NCBI GenBank assembly: GCA_003543115.1
Contig: DPJH01000036.1
Location: forward strand, 1 to 64,000
Reading direction: 5' to 3'
Length of the DNA stretch: 64,000 nucleotides
DNA from: Candidatus Moraniibacteriota bacterium
GTDB lineage: Bacteria > Patescibacteriota > Minisyncoccia > Moranbacterales > UBA2206
The position numbers and the translations under genes were made by a program. The notes beneath the pieces were generated by a model. That model saw only the letters and a program-made list of their open reading frames with translations, had not been told where the DNA came from and ran no database searches. Shown here one piece after another: positions 24,626 through 33,519 of this stretch (positions within the stretch are counted from its first letter, which is position 1; each line of letters opens with the position of its first letter).

Positions 24626-26041
24626 ATGGTTGTTGCTCGAAAAATAGCCTACAATGTTTTTGTTAGTAGTTTAACCAAGGTTCTATCTACTGTTCTAGCT
24701 TTGGTTTCTATTGGATTTATCACCAGATATCTAGGCAGAGAAGGGTTTGGAAATTACGCCACTGTGTTGGCGTTTTTATCTTTTTTCGCTGCTATTGCTG
24801 ATTTGGGTCTTTATTCAATTGCTACCAGAGAGATATCCAGAGATGGAGCGGATGAAGAAAAGATATTGGGAAATATTTTTTCAATTAGGCTATTTTCGAG
24901 CTTGTTGGTGTTTATAATATCGCCAGTAGTAATTTATTTTTTCGATTATCCTGATGAGGTTAAGCGGGGCATTCTTATAATAGCAGCTTCTTTTATTTTT
25001 TCTTCGAGCTATCAGATCCTTAATGGAATTTTTCAAAAGAATTTGGCTATGGACAGGGTGGCTATGAGTGAGCTGGCGGGAAAAATATTTCAAGTAGCCT
25101 TTGTGATACTAGCAATAAAACTAAGACTAGGTTTTGACTGGATAATCGGGGCATTGCTAATAAATATGATAATCAATTTTATAATAATTTATTTTTTAGC
25201 AAAAAAATACGTTAGAATAAGGCTTCAATTTGACTTTTTCTATTGGAAGTCTTTTTTAAAGAAATCTCTTCCTATGGGAATAGCAGCTATAGTGGTTTTT
25301 GTTTACTTTAAAATAGACACTATTCTTCTCTCCGTTATGAAAAGCAGCTCGGATGTGGGCATTTACAATGTTGCTTATAAGGTTTTGGAGAATATTACTT
25401 TTTTCCCGGCTATGATAGTGGGGTTGGTCATGCCTATCATGTCAAAGAATATTTTTTCCAATAAAGAAAAGTTTTTAGATGTTTCCAATAAAACATTTAA
25501 AGTCTTCTTTCTTTTGATAGTTCCTTTGATCGTAGGTGTTTTATTTTTGGCAGAAGATATTATTAGGCTTATTGGAGGCGAGGGATTTTCGGAATCTGTT
25601 GGAGTTTTGCGGATATTGGTTTTTGCCTTGGCTCTAATTTTCTTTGGGCAGTTGTTTAATATCATTCTTGTAGTAGGGAACTTGCAGAAAAAATTGATGT
25701 GGGCGTTGGCAATTGCGGCGACATTCAACATTGTTTCTAATTTAATTTTCATTCCTGAATATTCTTACATAGGATCTTCCTACATCTCTGTTGCTACAGA
25801 GCTTTTGGTGGTATTATTAACGGGCTACATATCTATCAGAGAAATAAGGTTTTTGCCTAAGACAGAGGGCTTTTTAAGAATAGCAATAGCGGGCTCTCTA
25901 ATGGCGGGATTTTTATATGTTTTTAAGTCCTTAAATTTTTTCATATTAGCCTTAGGAAGCGCCTTGGTTTATTTTGTTTTCTTATGGATATTTAAGGCTA
26001 TTAAAACAGAGGAAATAATGAGTTTGATTGCTAAAAAATAA
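24626..26041 (+). CDS. Oligosaccharide flippase (Wzx/MATE-like)
   Basis: 471 residues from the ATG at 24626; a TTG at 24602 is a less likely start. About twelve to fourteen hydrophobic helices are seen. The opening KVLSTVLALVSIGFITRYLGREGFGNYATVLAF and the loop YNVAYKVLENITFFPAMIVGLVMPIMSK are typical of the polysaccharide biosynthesis (Wzx, MOP superfamily) flippases. It would move a lipid-linked glycan across the cytoplasmic membrane. Glycosyltransferases and polymerase-like proteins follow directly. Confidence 0.88.
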   Translation: MVVARKIAYNVFVSSLTKVLSTVLALVSIGFITRYLGREGFGNYATVLAFLSFFAAIADLGLYSIATREISRDGADEEKILGNIFSIRLFSSLLVFIISPVVIYFFDYPDEVKRGILIIAASFIFSSSYQILNGIFQKNLAMDRVAMSELAGKIFQVAFVILAIKLRLGFDWIIGALLINMIINFIIIYFLAKKYVRIRLQFDFFYWKSFLKKSLPMGIAAIVVFVYFKIDTILLSVMKSSSDVGIYNVAYKVLENITFFPAMIVGLVMPIMSKNIFSNKEKFLDVSNKTFKVFFLLIVPLIVGVLFLAEDIIRLIGGEGFSESVGVLRILVFALALIFFGQLFNIILVVGNLQKKLMWALAIAATFNIVSNLIFIPEYSYIGSSYISVATELLVVLLTGYISIREIRFLPKTEGFLRIAIAGSLMAGFLYVFKSLNFFILALGSALVYFVFLWIFKAIKTEEIMSLIAKK

Positions 26042-26056
26042 TAATCTATTTAAATT

Positions 26057-26920
26057 ATGTCTACCCAGCCCAAGGTTTTTATTGTCGTTTTAAATTATAA
26101 CGGCAAAGACGTTATAAAAAAATGTTTAGCCAGTGTTTTTAAGCTGGACTATTCTAATTTTGAAGTGGTGTTTGTTGATAATAATTCTAAAGACGGATCT
26201 TTGGAGCTGGCCAAGAGCTGTTTTCCCAAGGCGCATTTTATAAAAAACGAGGAAAACTTCGGTTATGCTGCCGGAAATAATGCGGGAATCAGGTTTTCTT
26301 TGGAGAGAATGGCTGATTACGTGTTGCTTTTGAACAATGATACGGAAGTAGAAAATGATTTTTTAGCAAAGTTGATAGAGGTGGCTGAAAGTGATAATAA
26401 AATAGGCCTTATCAGCCCTATTATTTTTGAGGGAAAAACGAAAAAAGTTTGGTTTTCAGGAGGTGAAATATTATGGAGAAAAATGAGCAATTTGCACAAA
26501 AAAGACATAGAAAACAAGGATTATTATGATTCGGATTTTATAACTGGTTGCAGCATGTTGGTTAAGTCGGGTGTTTTTAAAAAAATAGGCTTGTTGGACG
26601 AAGATTATTTTTTATATTGGGAAGATGCAGATTTTAGCTTAAGGGCAAAGAAAGGGGGTTTTAGAAATGTGGTTGTGTCTTCTAGTCGAATATATCATTT
26701 TGAAGCAAGTGAAAAAAATAAGGAGAACAAAATTTATTGGCTGGTAATATCAGGACTGATATTTTTTAAAAAAAACACTCCCTGGAATAAAAAATATTGG
26801 GTGAAAACCTATCTTTTAATGAGAAAAGCGAAAAACTTATGGGATGTGATGTTTAATAAAAATGAAATTGCCTTGACAGTACAGAAAGCATATAAGGATT
26901 TTAAAAATGCCAAAATCTAA
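26057..26920 (+). CDS. Family 2 glycosyltransferase
   Basis: 287 residues. GT-A fold signs: IVVLNYNGKDVIKKCLASVF, EVVFVDNNSKDGS, NFGYAAGNNAGI, the metal-binding LLLNNDTEV, and EDYFLYWEDADFSLRAKKGG, typical of the rhamnosyltransferase-like GT2 group. It would add a sugar to a surface glycan precursor. The gene overlaps the next one by 14 bases. Confidence 0.9.
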   Translation: MSTQPKVFIVVLNYNGKDVIKKCLASVFKLDYSNFEVVFVDNNSKDGSLELAKSCFPKAHFIKNEENFGYAAGNNAGIRFSLERMADYVLLLNNDTEVENDFLAKLIEVAESDNKIGLISPIIFEGKTKKVWFSGGEILWRKMSNLHKKDIENKDYYDSDFITGCSMLVKSGVFKKIGLLDEDYFLYWEDADFSLRAKKGGFRNVVVSSSRIYHFEASEKNKENKIYWLVISGLIFFKKNTPWNKKYWVKTYLLMRKAKNLWDVMFNKNEIALTVQKAYKDFKNAKI

Positions 26921-27674
26921 AGAAATTAAACTATCAATAATAATCGTAAACTACAGGAGCGAACATTATCTAGATAAATGTTTAGCTTCTATTTATAGCA
27001 AGAGCGATTCAAAATATTTTGAAGTCATTATAGTGAATAATGATCAAGAGACTGAATTAAAAACAATAGAACAAAAATATATCCACGCCAAAATATATAA
27101 TTTAAAAAAAAATATCGGTTTTGGCAGGGCATGCAATTATGGAGCCGAGAAATCTACCGGATCAATATTCTTTTTTTTGAATCCAGATACCCAATTCTTG
27201 AATAATTTCGTAGAATATATATTGGAGAAATTTTCAAAAAGCGAAGAAAAAATCGGAATAATCGGCCCTCGACTTTTGACGGATAACGGAGAAACTCAAA
27301 TTTGGTGCACAGGAAAAGACTTGACTGTTGGACAAAGAATTAAGAATCATTTCTGGATAATTGAAAGTAAAGAAATTTGGGAAAGCAAGGAGGAACTTAT
27401 AGTGGATTGGGTTAGCGGAGCTGCCTTAGCGATAAAAAATGAAGTTTTTAAAAAAATATACGGTTTTGATGAAAAGTTTTTCATGTATGGGGAGGATTTA
27501 GATTTGTGTGCAAGAGCGAGGGATTTGGGTTATAAAATATTGTATTGTCCTAAGATTTCTGTTTTGCATAGCGGAGGGAAAAGTAGAAAAAGTTTTTTTA
27601 GGCAAAAAATTCAATTTTTTAAATCCTCTTTATATTATATAAAGAAAAGAAGACAGCTAAATTTGAACAAATAG
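26907..27674 (+). CDS. Family 2 glycosyltransferase
   Basis: 255 residues. LSIIIVNYRSEHYLDKCLASIY, NIGFGRACNYGAEKSTG, FFLNPDTQF in place of the usual NNDT-type motif, and FFMYGEDLDLCARARDLGY are the GT2 landmarks. It resembles its neighbour in layout but not closely in sequence. Overlapping starts and stops in this set suggest coupled translation. Confidence 0.9.
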   Translation: MPKSKEIKLSIIIVNYRSEHYLDKCLASIYSKSDSKYFEVIIVNNDQETELKTIEQKYIHAKIYNLKKNIGFGRACNYGAEKSTGSIFFFLNPDTQFLNNFVEYILEKFSKSEEKIGIIGPRLLTDNGETQIWCTGKDLTVGQRIKNHFWIIESKEIWESKEELIVDWVSGAALAIKNEVFKKIYGFDEKFFMYGEDLDLCARARDLGYKILYCPKISVLHSGGKSRKSFFRQKIQFFKSSLYYIKKRRQLNLNK

Positions 27675-27676
27675 AT

Positions 27677-28945
27677 ATGTATCAGTTTCTTCTTGTTATG
27701 GTTCTATATTTGCCATTTCAATTGGCCATTAATCCTTGGCCAGGCATTGACTTGGCTTCAATTAGAATTTTGATCCTTGTTTTGTTTTTTTGGTGGTTGG
27801 CGCTAGGTCTAAAAAATAGAAAAATAGAAATTAATGACAATATGCAGACTTTTTTTGTTGTTTCTTTTTTATTTTTAAACTTTCTATCTCTTATAGCTGC
27901 CAGAAATGTTGACTGGTCCATAAGGAAGCTCCTTTTTCTCTTTTCTGTTTTCCCTGTTTATTTTGTGGCCAGCCAGATAATTATAAACAAAAAGAGGTTA
28001 TTAAAATTCATTACTGTTATTGTTTTTGGCGCTGCAGCGGCATCGGTTGTTGGTATTTTCCAGTTCTTTTCTCAGTTTGTCTTTGGGTTTAAGGCGGTGT
28101 ACTCTTTTTGGGCTAATTTTGTGGTGCTTCCCTTTTTGGGCAGCAGTTTTGGAGAAGCGGTCTTAAAAAATCCCAGCTGGCTGGTTAATGTTTCAGGCAA
28201 AACATATTTGCGCGCCACTTCTATTTTCCCAGACCCTCATATGTTTTCTTTTTATTTGGGCTTGGTTTTGCCGTTGGCTTGCGGGATGTTTTTGTATGAA
28301 AAAAAAAGAAAAGCTTTTTTTCTGGCAGCGGCAATAATTATTTTTTTGGCGGATATTTTTACTTTTTCTCGTGGCGGATATCTAGGCTTGTTTGGAGGAT
28401 TTATCTTCATAAGCATCTTTTTTTGGAACAAGATACAAAAAAAATACAAAATAACTACAGGACTCTTTTTAATAGCGGCTTTTCTGGTTATGCTGGTTCC
28501 TTCACCGATCTCTCAAAGATTTTTGTCTAGTTTTAATACCAAGGAGGGTTCCAATATGGGAAGGATATTGATGTGGGAAAAAGCGATCGAGGTAATAGCG
28601 GACAATCCCGTTTTGGGCGTGGGTATCGGCAACTATCCGCTAGAAGTAAGCGCTGTTTCCACATATCGAGATCCTATCTATGCGCATAACACATATTTGG
28701 ATATTGCCGCTGAGACAGGCCTTTTGAATGCAATAATTTGGATATCATTGCTTGCTATGACCATGGTTAGTTTTTGGAAAAAATTTAAACAAGAACCCAT
28801 ATTTTTCTTTGCTCTGCTCAGTATGATTGTTTTTTCAATCCACTCCTTAGTAGAAACGGCTGTTTATTCTCCGGCAGTATTGACGCTTTTTTTATTGATA
28901 ATAAGTTTTTCCCAGACAAAAATAAGCAATGAAAGAAATATTTAA
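27677..28945 (+). CDS. O-antigen ligase/polymerase-like membrane protein
   Basis: 422 residues with about eleven hydrophobic helices. The large extracytoplasmic loop between late helices holds EGSNMGRILMWEKAIEVIADNPVLGVGIGNYP and YAHNTYLDIAAETGLL, the pattern of the Wzy_C (O-antigen ligase, RfaL/Wzy) family, including the conserved His in AHN. It would polymerise or transfer glycan at the outer face of the membrane. It overlaps the next gene by 17 bases. Confidence 0.85.
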   Translation: MYQFLLVMVLYLPFQLAINPWPGIDLASIRILILVLFFWWLALGLKNRKIEINDNMQTFFVVSFLFLNFLSLIAARNVDWSIRKLLFLFSVFPVYFVASQIIINKKRLLKFITVIVFGAAAASVVGIFQFFSQFVFGFKAVYSFWANFVVLPFLGSSFGEAVLKNPSWLVNVSGKTYLRATSIFPDPHMFSFYLGLVLPLACGMFLYEKKRKAFFLAAAIIIFLADIFTFSRGGYLGLFGGFIFISIFFWNKIQKKYKITTGLFLIAAFLVMLVPSPISQRFLSSFNTKEGSNMGRILMWEKAIEVIADNPVLGVGIGNYPLEVSAVSTYRDPIYAHNTYLDIAAETGLLNAIIWISLLAMTMVSFWKKFKQEPIFFFALLSMIVFSIHSLVETAVYSPAVLTLFLLIISFSQTKISNERNI

Positions 28946-30128
28946 TTTGAAAAACCTGGCTTACTTTACCATAATGGCAATGCCATTATATATATTTAGA
29001 TTTTCTATTTTAGGTGTGCCGACCAATGTTTTTGAAATATTGGCTATTGTTAGTATAAGTCTGTTTTTTATCCGTGTTGTGGGCTCCAAAATTAAGCTTG
29101 AAGGCTCTAAAACGTATCTTATGCCTATAATTATGGTATTGGCAGGATTGTTGATTTCCGCGCTCTATAATGACGCGCATCAAAGCGGCTTTGGCATAAT
29201 AAAAAGCTGGTTTATAATACCTATTGTTTTTTCCTGGATTTCATTGCAGCTATCAGAAGACAGAAAAGATATTTTAAAGGCCATGCACGGTTCAGCTTTC
29301 TTGGTAGCTTGCTTGTCTTTGCTATATTTTATAGCAGGAGAAACAACTTTTGATGGGAGGTTGCAGGCTTTTTATAATTCTCCAAATTTTTTAGCGATGT
29401 TTCTCGCTCCATCTATCATGATTGGTGTTTTTTTATTGAAAGAGAATAAAAAGATTTATTCGATGACTCTCTCTGTGATGCTGGTTTCATTGTATTTGAC
29501 TCAATCATACGCCTCTTGGATAGCTGTTTTCATAGCCATGATTCTTTTATTGTTTCTAAAAAAAGATTTATTAAAAAGGAATTTTATATTAATCCTAATG
29601 CTCATTTTTATTCTATTCTTTTCCTTGCAAAAAGGAACAGACAAGCTTAATCGCTTTACTAATATGGAGGAAAGGTCTTCTGCGGCATCTCGAATGATGA
29701 TTTGGTCATCAGCCATGAAAATAGGCTTGGATAATCCGGCAATAGGCATAGGGCCGGGTAATTTTCAGAATAAATACTTGGAATACCAAAAATATTTTCC
29801 GCCCTATCTTGAATGGGCGGTTCCTCAGCCGCACAATCTATTCTTAGCTTTTTGGCTGCAAGCAGGCGTTTTGGGGATTGTCGGTTTTTTATGGATTCTT
29901 TTTTTGTGGTTTAGGAAATTCATACAAAAAAATGAGAAGCAAAAAGAAGATTACATCTGTTTGGGAATAATAATTTATATCATGGTTCACGGATTGTTTG
30001 ATACGACCTATTTTAAAAATGATTTAGCTGTTATTTTTTGGCTTATAATTTTTTATTATGAAAAACATCTATCCCAAGGAGATAGATGTGGAGAATATTT
30101 TAACAGGAAATGCAAAACTAAAGCCTGA
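28929..30128 (+). CDS. Second O-antigen ligase/polymerase-like membrane protein
   Basis: 399 residues, about eleven helices. SSAASRMMIWSSAMKIGLDNPAIGIGPGNFQ and QPHNLFLAFWLQAGVLG match the Wzy_C signature seen in the preceding protein; overall similarity between the two is limited. One may polymerise and the other attach the product to a protein or lipid acceptor. The last 25 codons contain the hairpin that terminates the opposing T4SS operon, and the 3' end overlaps that operon by 11 bases. Confidence 0.85.
   Translation: MKEIFNLKNLAYFTIMAMPLYIFRFSILGVPTNVFEILAIVSISLFFIRVVGSKIKLEGSKTYLMPIIMVLAGLLISALYNDAHQSGFGIIKSWFIIPIVFSWISLQLSEDRKDILKAMHGSAFLVACLSLLYFIAGETTFDGRLQAFYNSPNFLAMFLAPSIMIGVFLLKENKKIYSMTLSVMLVSLYLTQSYASWIAVFIAMILLLFLKKDLLKRNFILILMLIFILFFSLQKGTDKLNRFTNMEERSSAASRMMIWSSAMKIGLDNPAIGIGPGNFQNKYLEYQKYFPPYLEWAVPQPHNLFLAFWLQAGVLGIVGFLWILFLWFRKFIQKNEKQKEDYICLGIIIYIMVHGLFDTTYFKNDLAVIFWLIIFYYEKHLSQGDRCGEYFNRKCKTKA
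30060..30089 (-). terminator. Terminator of the T4SS-like operon, inside the opposing gene
   Basis: Minus strand: ACATCTATC, 7-nt loop, GATAGATGT, then TTTTT. It lies 30-60 bases past the stop of the last operon gene (30118) and within the coding end of the plus-strand gene. Confidence 0.65.
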
Positions 30129-31269
30129 TCCTATATAGCTTATCATCAATTTTATTCACAAAAAACAGATAGCTCTCATTGTAGCTAAGAAATAGGCCGG
30201 TGGCATCGTAAGTTGTTTTAAGTTCTTCCAGCGGAACTACGCGGGTTTTTTCTCCGGTTTTCAAATTAACTTTCCAAAAAGTGTCGTTGGTGGTAAAGGA
30301 ACTATCAAGATAGTCATTAGGTAAGATATTTTTTTCTGAAATAGATCCAGGCAAGGCACAGAATACGAAGCTATTGTTTTTTGACCAAACACATTTGGAA
30401 ACGAAAGTGGGCAGTCCGATGTTTTTATATTCTCCGCCTAGGCTGTTGGCAAAGCCTAGTTCCATTTTATGCCCACCCTTTTGGTCTACATTGCTTCGCA
30501 AAAACATGGTTCCGTCGCTGTTCCACAAATAATCAGCGCCAAAAACTCCGGATGACAGTACTTTGGTTTCTCCTCCCATAATAGGGGTGGACTGGAATAG
30601 TGTTTCGGAAAAGGAGTCAGGCTTATTCCAAAAAGAAATAAAACCTGATTTTGGAACAGGAGCTATGCTAATGCTGTCTGAGGAAAAGGTAGTAATTTTA
30701 TTCCAATTTTCTCCATTGGGATCAGAAATATTGATGGATTTCTCTTTATTTTTATTGTCGAAGTAGGTATAAATAATTTTTTTATTGCTTTGCCATGAGA
30801 CAGCGCCGATGCTTTCATTGAGCCGAGAGGCTTTTTTGGTCAGATAGTCGAAGAAAGAAAATTTCGGATATCCGGCGCCGCTCGAAAATTTTGAAATGAC
30901 CATTCCCTGGTTAGGAGACCAATAAACATCAAGAAGACCGATCAGATTGGCATCAGAAACAACCTTTTTTTCTAAAGTCAAGAGATCCAATTGATAAACC
31001 TTTCCGCTGGATTTGGAATAATATTTCATAGATTCATCGTTGTCTGAGAGTATGGGTGAAATAACGGATTCGTCGGTGATTTTTTGGATGCGTTCTTCGT
31101 TGCCGACAATGCTTGTTTTTTCGACTTGGGCATCATCGGATTTTTTACTGACAACAGCTTCTTTTTCCGGAGAGGGTTTTTTGAAGGAAAAAATATAGAT
31201 TCCCCAAAACAAAAGAGTAATCAAGAGGATAGAGGATGATGTAATGAATATTTTTTTTGAGAGAAGCAT
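30118..31269 (-). CDS. Membrane-anchored beta-propeller-like protein, last gene of the T4SS operon
   Basis: 383 residues. An N-terminal membrane helix (IFITSSSILLITLLFWGIYIF) is followed by a charged linker and repeats of about 45 residues with motifs such as DVYWSPNQGMVISKF, AVSWQSNKKIIYTYF, DYLWNSDGTMFLRS and KCVWSKNNSFVFCALP. This W-S-x-D/N-G pattern is that of WD40/TolB-like propellers. It would face the outside as a binding scaffold. No catalytic motif is seen. It follows the VirB2-SLT gene by 17 bases. Confidence 0.6.
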   Translation of the reverse strand: MLLSKKIFITSSSILLITLLFWGIYIFSFKKPSPEKEAVVSKKSDDAQVEKTSIVGNEERIQKITDESVISPILSDNDESMKYYSKSSGKVYQLDLLTLEKKVVSDANLIGLLDVYWSPNQGMVISKFSSGAGYPKFSFFDYLTKKASRLNESIGAVSWQSNKKIIYTYFDNKNKEKSINISDPNGENWNKITTFSSDSISIAPVPKSGFISFWNKPDSFSETLFQSTPIMGGETKVLSSGVFGADYLWNSDGTMFLRSNVDQKGGHKMELGFANSLGGEYKNIGLPTFVSKCVWSKNNSFVFCALPGSISEKNILPNDYLDSSFTTNDTFWKVNLKTGEKTRVVPLEELKTTYDATGLFLSYNESYLFFVNKIDDKLYRIRL

Positions 31270-31286
31270 TTTTTTGTATTTTAAGC

Positions 31287-32366
31287 TTATTTAGCCAAAC
31301 ATTGTTTTTGGTAGTTTTGAACTTTCTGGACATAGTCCCGGGTTTCTTTATATCCTTGCTTGTTGGGGTTGTTTTTATGGACACCTTCTCCTTCCACGCT
31401 TCCGTCAGCAAAATAAGGGCATTGCCACGCCGGCATGCTTTCAGGATATCCTGCTCGCCCCTTGCAGGCTTGAGATTCGGCAAACGGGCCAAGTTTTCCT
31501 TCACCAGCCTTTGCTCCTCCTCCGCCATTATAGGATGCGATTAAATCGTCATTTCCTGTATAATAACTGCCTCCATCCGGGAAAGTTACTTTTTCTGTGC
31601 CAGGAGTTGTTTGTTTGCTGGTTGGGAATTTTGTATATGAATTAAGCTGGGATTGGTTTGATTTGAGAAGCTCAGCGGCCTTTTTGATGCTTTTTTCCGG
31701 ATCGCTTAACTCCGATGCGCTCATACCGGCGGTATCAGGCTTGATTTGCATGAGTCCATAAGCTCCTTTATTGCTGCCTCCTACATTAGAATTGCATCCG
31801 CTTTCCTGCATGGCAATTCCCTTAAGAAGGCATTGGGTTTCTTTATCCGGAGCAGCTGAATTAAATTGTGAATCATATTTATCGCATGCTGGAGAAAGAG
31901 ATCCTAGTTTGACAGGAGTGCCGGTTGTCGGAGGGGTCTCACCAGGCTTAGTTGGTGTTGTTGGTGCTCCTCCTCCCGTTGCCGCTCCTCCGCCCTTGGT
32001 TCCGCAAATGCCATTTATTTGGGTGAGATCCGGATTGATTTCATACAGAATGAGATAGGAAAAAAAAGCGAGCAACAATCCTACGATAGCATCAAAAATC
32101 ACTCCTTTGGCTTTTCCCATGCTGGCATTGTTTCCGGCTGACATGATATACATATAGCCTCCGATTATGATCATAAACATAGCGCAAATACCGATCACCC
32201 AAATCCCGAATTTGTAAACAGCAGAAATATAGTTGCAAAAATTTCCATCAGTCGTAACTCCCGGAATTTTTTCCATGGGAGTATAATCAAAAGAAGCTAA
32301 AACATCCAAAGCAGGCATTGCGATGAAGAGAAGAGCAAAAAAAGGAAGAAGAAATTTTTTAAGCAT
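31287..32366 (-). CDS. T4SS pilin-like N-terminus fused to a lytic transglycosylase domain
   Basis: 359 residues. A signal peptide (to about 25) precedes a two-helix VirB2/T4SS-pilin-like domain (about 45-113). A Gly/Thr/Pro linker follows (about 124-152), then an SLT domain: CLLKGIAMQESGCN with the catalytic Glu, GAYGLMQIKPDTAG, and DDLIASYNGGGGAKAGEG. VirB1-like transglycosylases open peptidoglycan for T4SS assembly; here one is attached to the pilin. The first 132 residues are identical to those of the gene upstream, at DNA level as well (31970-32368 and 33115-33513). Whether it enters a filament or simply uses the helices as an anchor is unknown. Confidence 0.8.
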   Translation of the reverse strand: MLKKFLLPFFALLFIAMPALDVLASFDYTPMEKIPGVTTDGNFCNYISAVYKFGIWVIGICAMFMIIIGGYMYIMSAGNNASMGKAKGVIFDAIVGLLLAFFSYLILYEINPDLTQINGICGTKGGGAATGGGAPTTPTKPGETPPTTGTPVKLGSLSPACDKYDSQFNSAAPDKETQCLLKGIAMQESGCNSNVGGSNKGAYGLMQIKPDTAGMSASELSDPEKSIKKAAELLKSNQSQLNSYTKFPTSKQTTPGTEKVTFPDGGSYYTGNDDLIASYNGGGGAKAGEGKLGPFAESQACKGRAGYPESMPAWQCPYFADGSVEGEGVHKNNPNKQGYKETRDYVQKVQNYQKQCLAK

Positions 32367-32368
32367 AA
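31970..32368 (-). repeat. 399-bp direct repeat, copy 1
   Basis: I found no difference between this stretch and 33115-33513 (offset 1145). It runs from two bases before the ATG to the Gly-rich linker of the fusion proteins. Confidence 0.9.
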
Positions 32369-32395
32369 AAACAGTGCGGTTAAAACATTTACATT

Positions 32396-33511
32396 TTATT
32401 TACAATTATAACATACATCCCAATGATTACCTTCTCTTGCATAAGTGTTTCCAGACGGATCTTTATATAAAGTTGCGCCATCGCTACGTGTGCCAGTTTT
32501 TTTATAGTTTGTCTGGATATAGTTATTGACTACCGGAGTATCATCGATATCAATTTTATATCCATTCGCATGCGAATAATTTCCACTTGCGTGTGGGCTG
32601 CTTTCTGCTCCTCCGGTAATGACAATTGGTGCGCCAACTTCTTTTTGGAAAGCAATGATGCTGTTAATTGAAGTATCTTTGAGTCCGCTTATTTTAGTTG
32701 CGCCAGGACTTGATTCCCATACGCTGATTTGCCCGTTACTTCTATTTGTTAAATCAGTTCTTGAAGTTGTTTCCGAGGCTGGGGAGCTTTCAGGACAGGG
32801 CTCATTGGTTATAGGATTGCCCCCCTCACATCCATCGGGAGACCTAGAGGTTATGAGTCTTGAGTGTGTGGTGCTTCCGGGCGTGCACAATGTCCAGGGT
32901 GAATATTCAAATTCAGTGCAGGTGTTTCCATTATTGCAAGTCCTGCTGGTAGCTTCTGGTGCTTTGCCGGTGCACCCGATAGGCAGTCCGGTAGCGGTCC
33001 TTGTTTGAGTTTCACTGCCTGTACACTGATCCGGTTCCCAGGATGAATAAGTAAAAGCACTGCATTCCTTGCCTTCTCCATAAGGCTTTTCTGTTTCAGT
33101 CTTTGTCGTCTCCTCTCCTCCCGTTGCCGCTCCTCCGCCCTTGGTTCCGCAAATGCCATTTATTTGGGTGAGATCCGGATTGATTTCATACAGAATGAGA
33201 TAGGAAAAAAAAGCGAGCAACAATCCTACGATAGCATCAAAAATCACTCCTTTGGCTTTTCCCATGCTGGCATTGTTTCCGGCTGACATGATATACATAT
33301 AGCCTCCGATTATGATCATAAACATAGCGCAAATACCGATCACCCAAATCCCGAATTTGTAAACAGCAGAAATATAGTTGCAAAAATTTCCATCAGTCGT
33401 AACTCCCGGAATTTTTTCCATGGGAGTATAATCAAAAGAAGCTAAAACATCCAAAGCAGGCATTGCGATGAAGAGAAGAGCAAAAAAAGGAAGAAGAAAT
33501 TTTTTAAGCAT
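32396..33511 (-). CDS. T4SS pilin-like N-terminus fused to TSP1-like repeats and an M15-type peptidase domain
   Basis: 371 residues. Residues 1-132 (signal peptide, two-helix pilin domain, Gly-rich start of linker) equal those of the next gene. Then come two Cys/Trp-rich repeats, CSAFTYSSWEPDQC and CTEFEYSPWTLC, resembling thrombospondin type 1 modules. The C-terminus has SHANGYKIDIDD and GNHWDVCY. These fit the HxxGxAxD and WH-type zinc ligands of M15 peptidases (VanY/D-Ala-D-Ala carboxypeptidase, endolysin-like). It probably cuts peptide cross-links, while its sister protein cuts glycan strands. The enzymatic role is inferred from the motifs. Confidence 0.72.
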   Translation of the reverse strand: MLKKFLLPFFALLFIAMPALDVLASFDYTPMEKIPGVTTDGNFCNYISAVYKFGIWVIGICAMFMIIIGGYMYIMSAGNNASMGKAKGVIFDAIVGLLLAFFSYLILYEINPDLTQINGICGTKGGGAATGGEETTKTETEKPYGEGKECSAFTYSSWEPDQCTGSETQTRTATGLPIGCTGKAPEATSRTCNNGNTCTEFEYSPWTLCTPGSTTHSRLITSRSPDGCEGGNPITNEPCPESSPASETTSRTDLTNRSNGQISVWESSPGATKISGLKDTSINSIIAFQKEVGAPIVITGGAESSPHASGNYSHANGYKIDIDDTPVVNNYIQTNYKKTGTRSDGATLYKDPSGNTYAREGNHWDVCYNCK

Positions 33512-33513
33512 AA
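33115..33513 (-). repeat. 399-bp direct repeat, copy 2
   Basis: This is the same sequence as 31970-32368. The two copies diverge abruptly at both ends, which points to recent duplication or gene conversion. Confidence 0.9.
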
Positions 33514-33519
33514 GTTTTT

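Noticed and set aside
31145..31528. Minus-strand frame of 127 codons across the end of the VirB2-SLT gene
   Set aside because: Overlaps two well-supported genes in another frame and has no family features.
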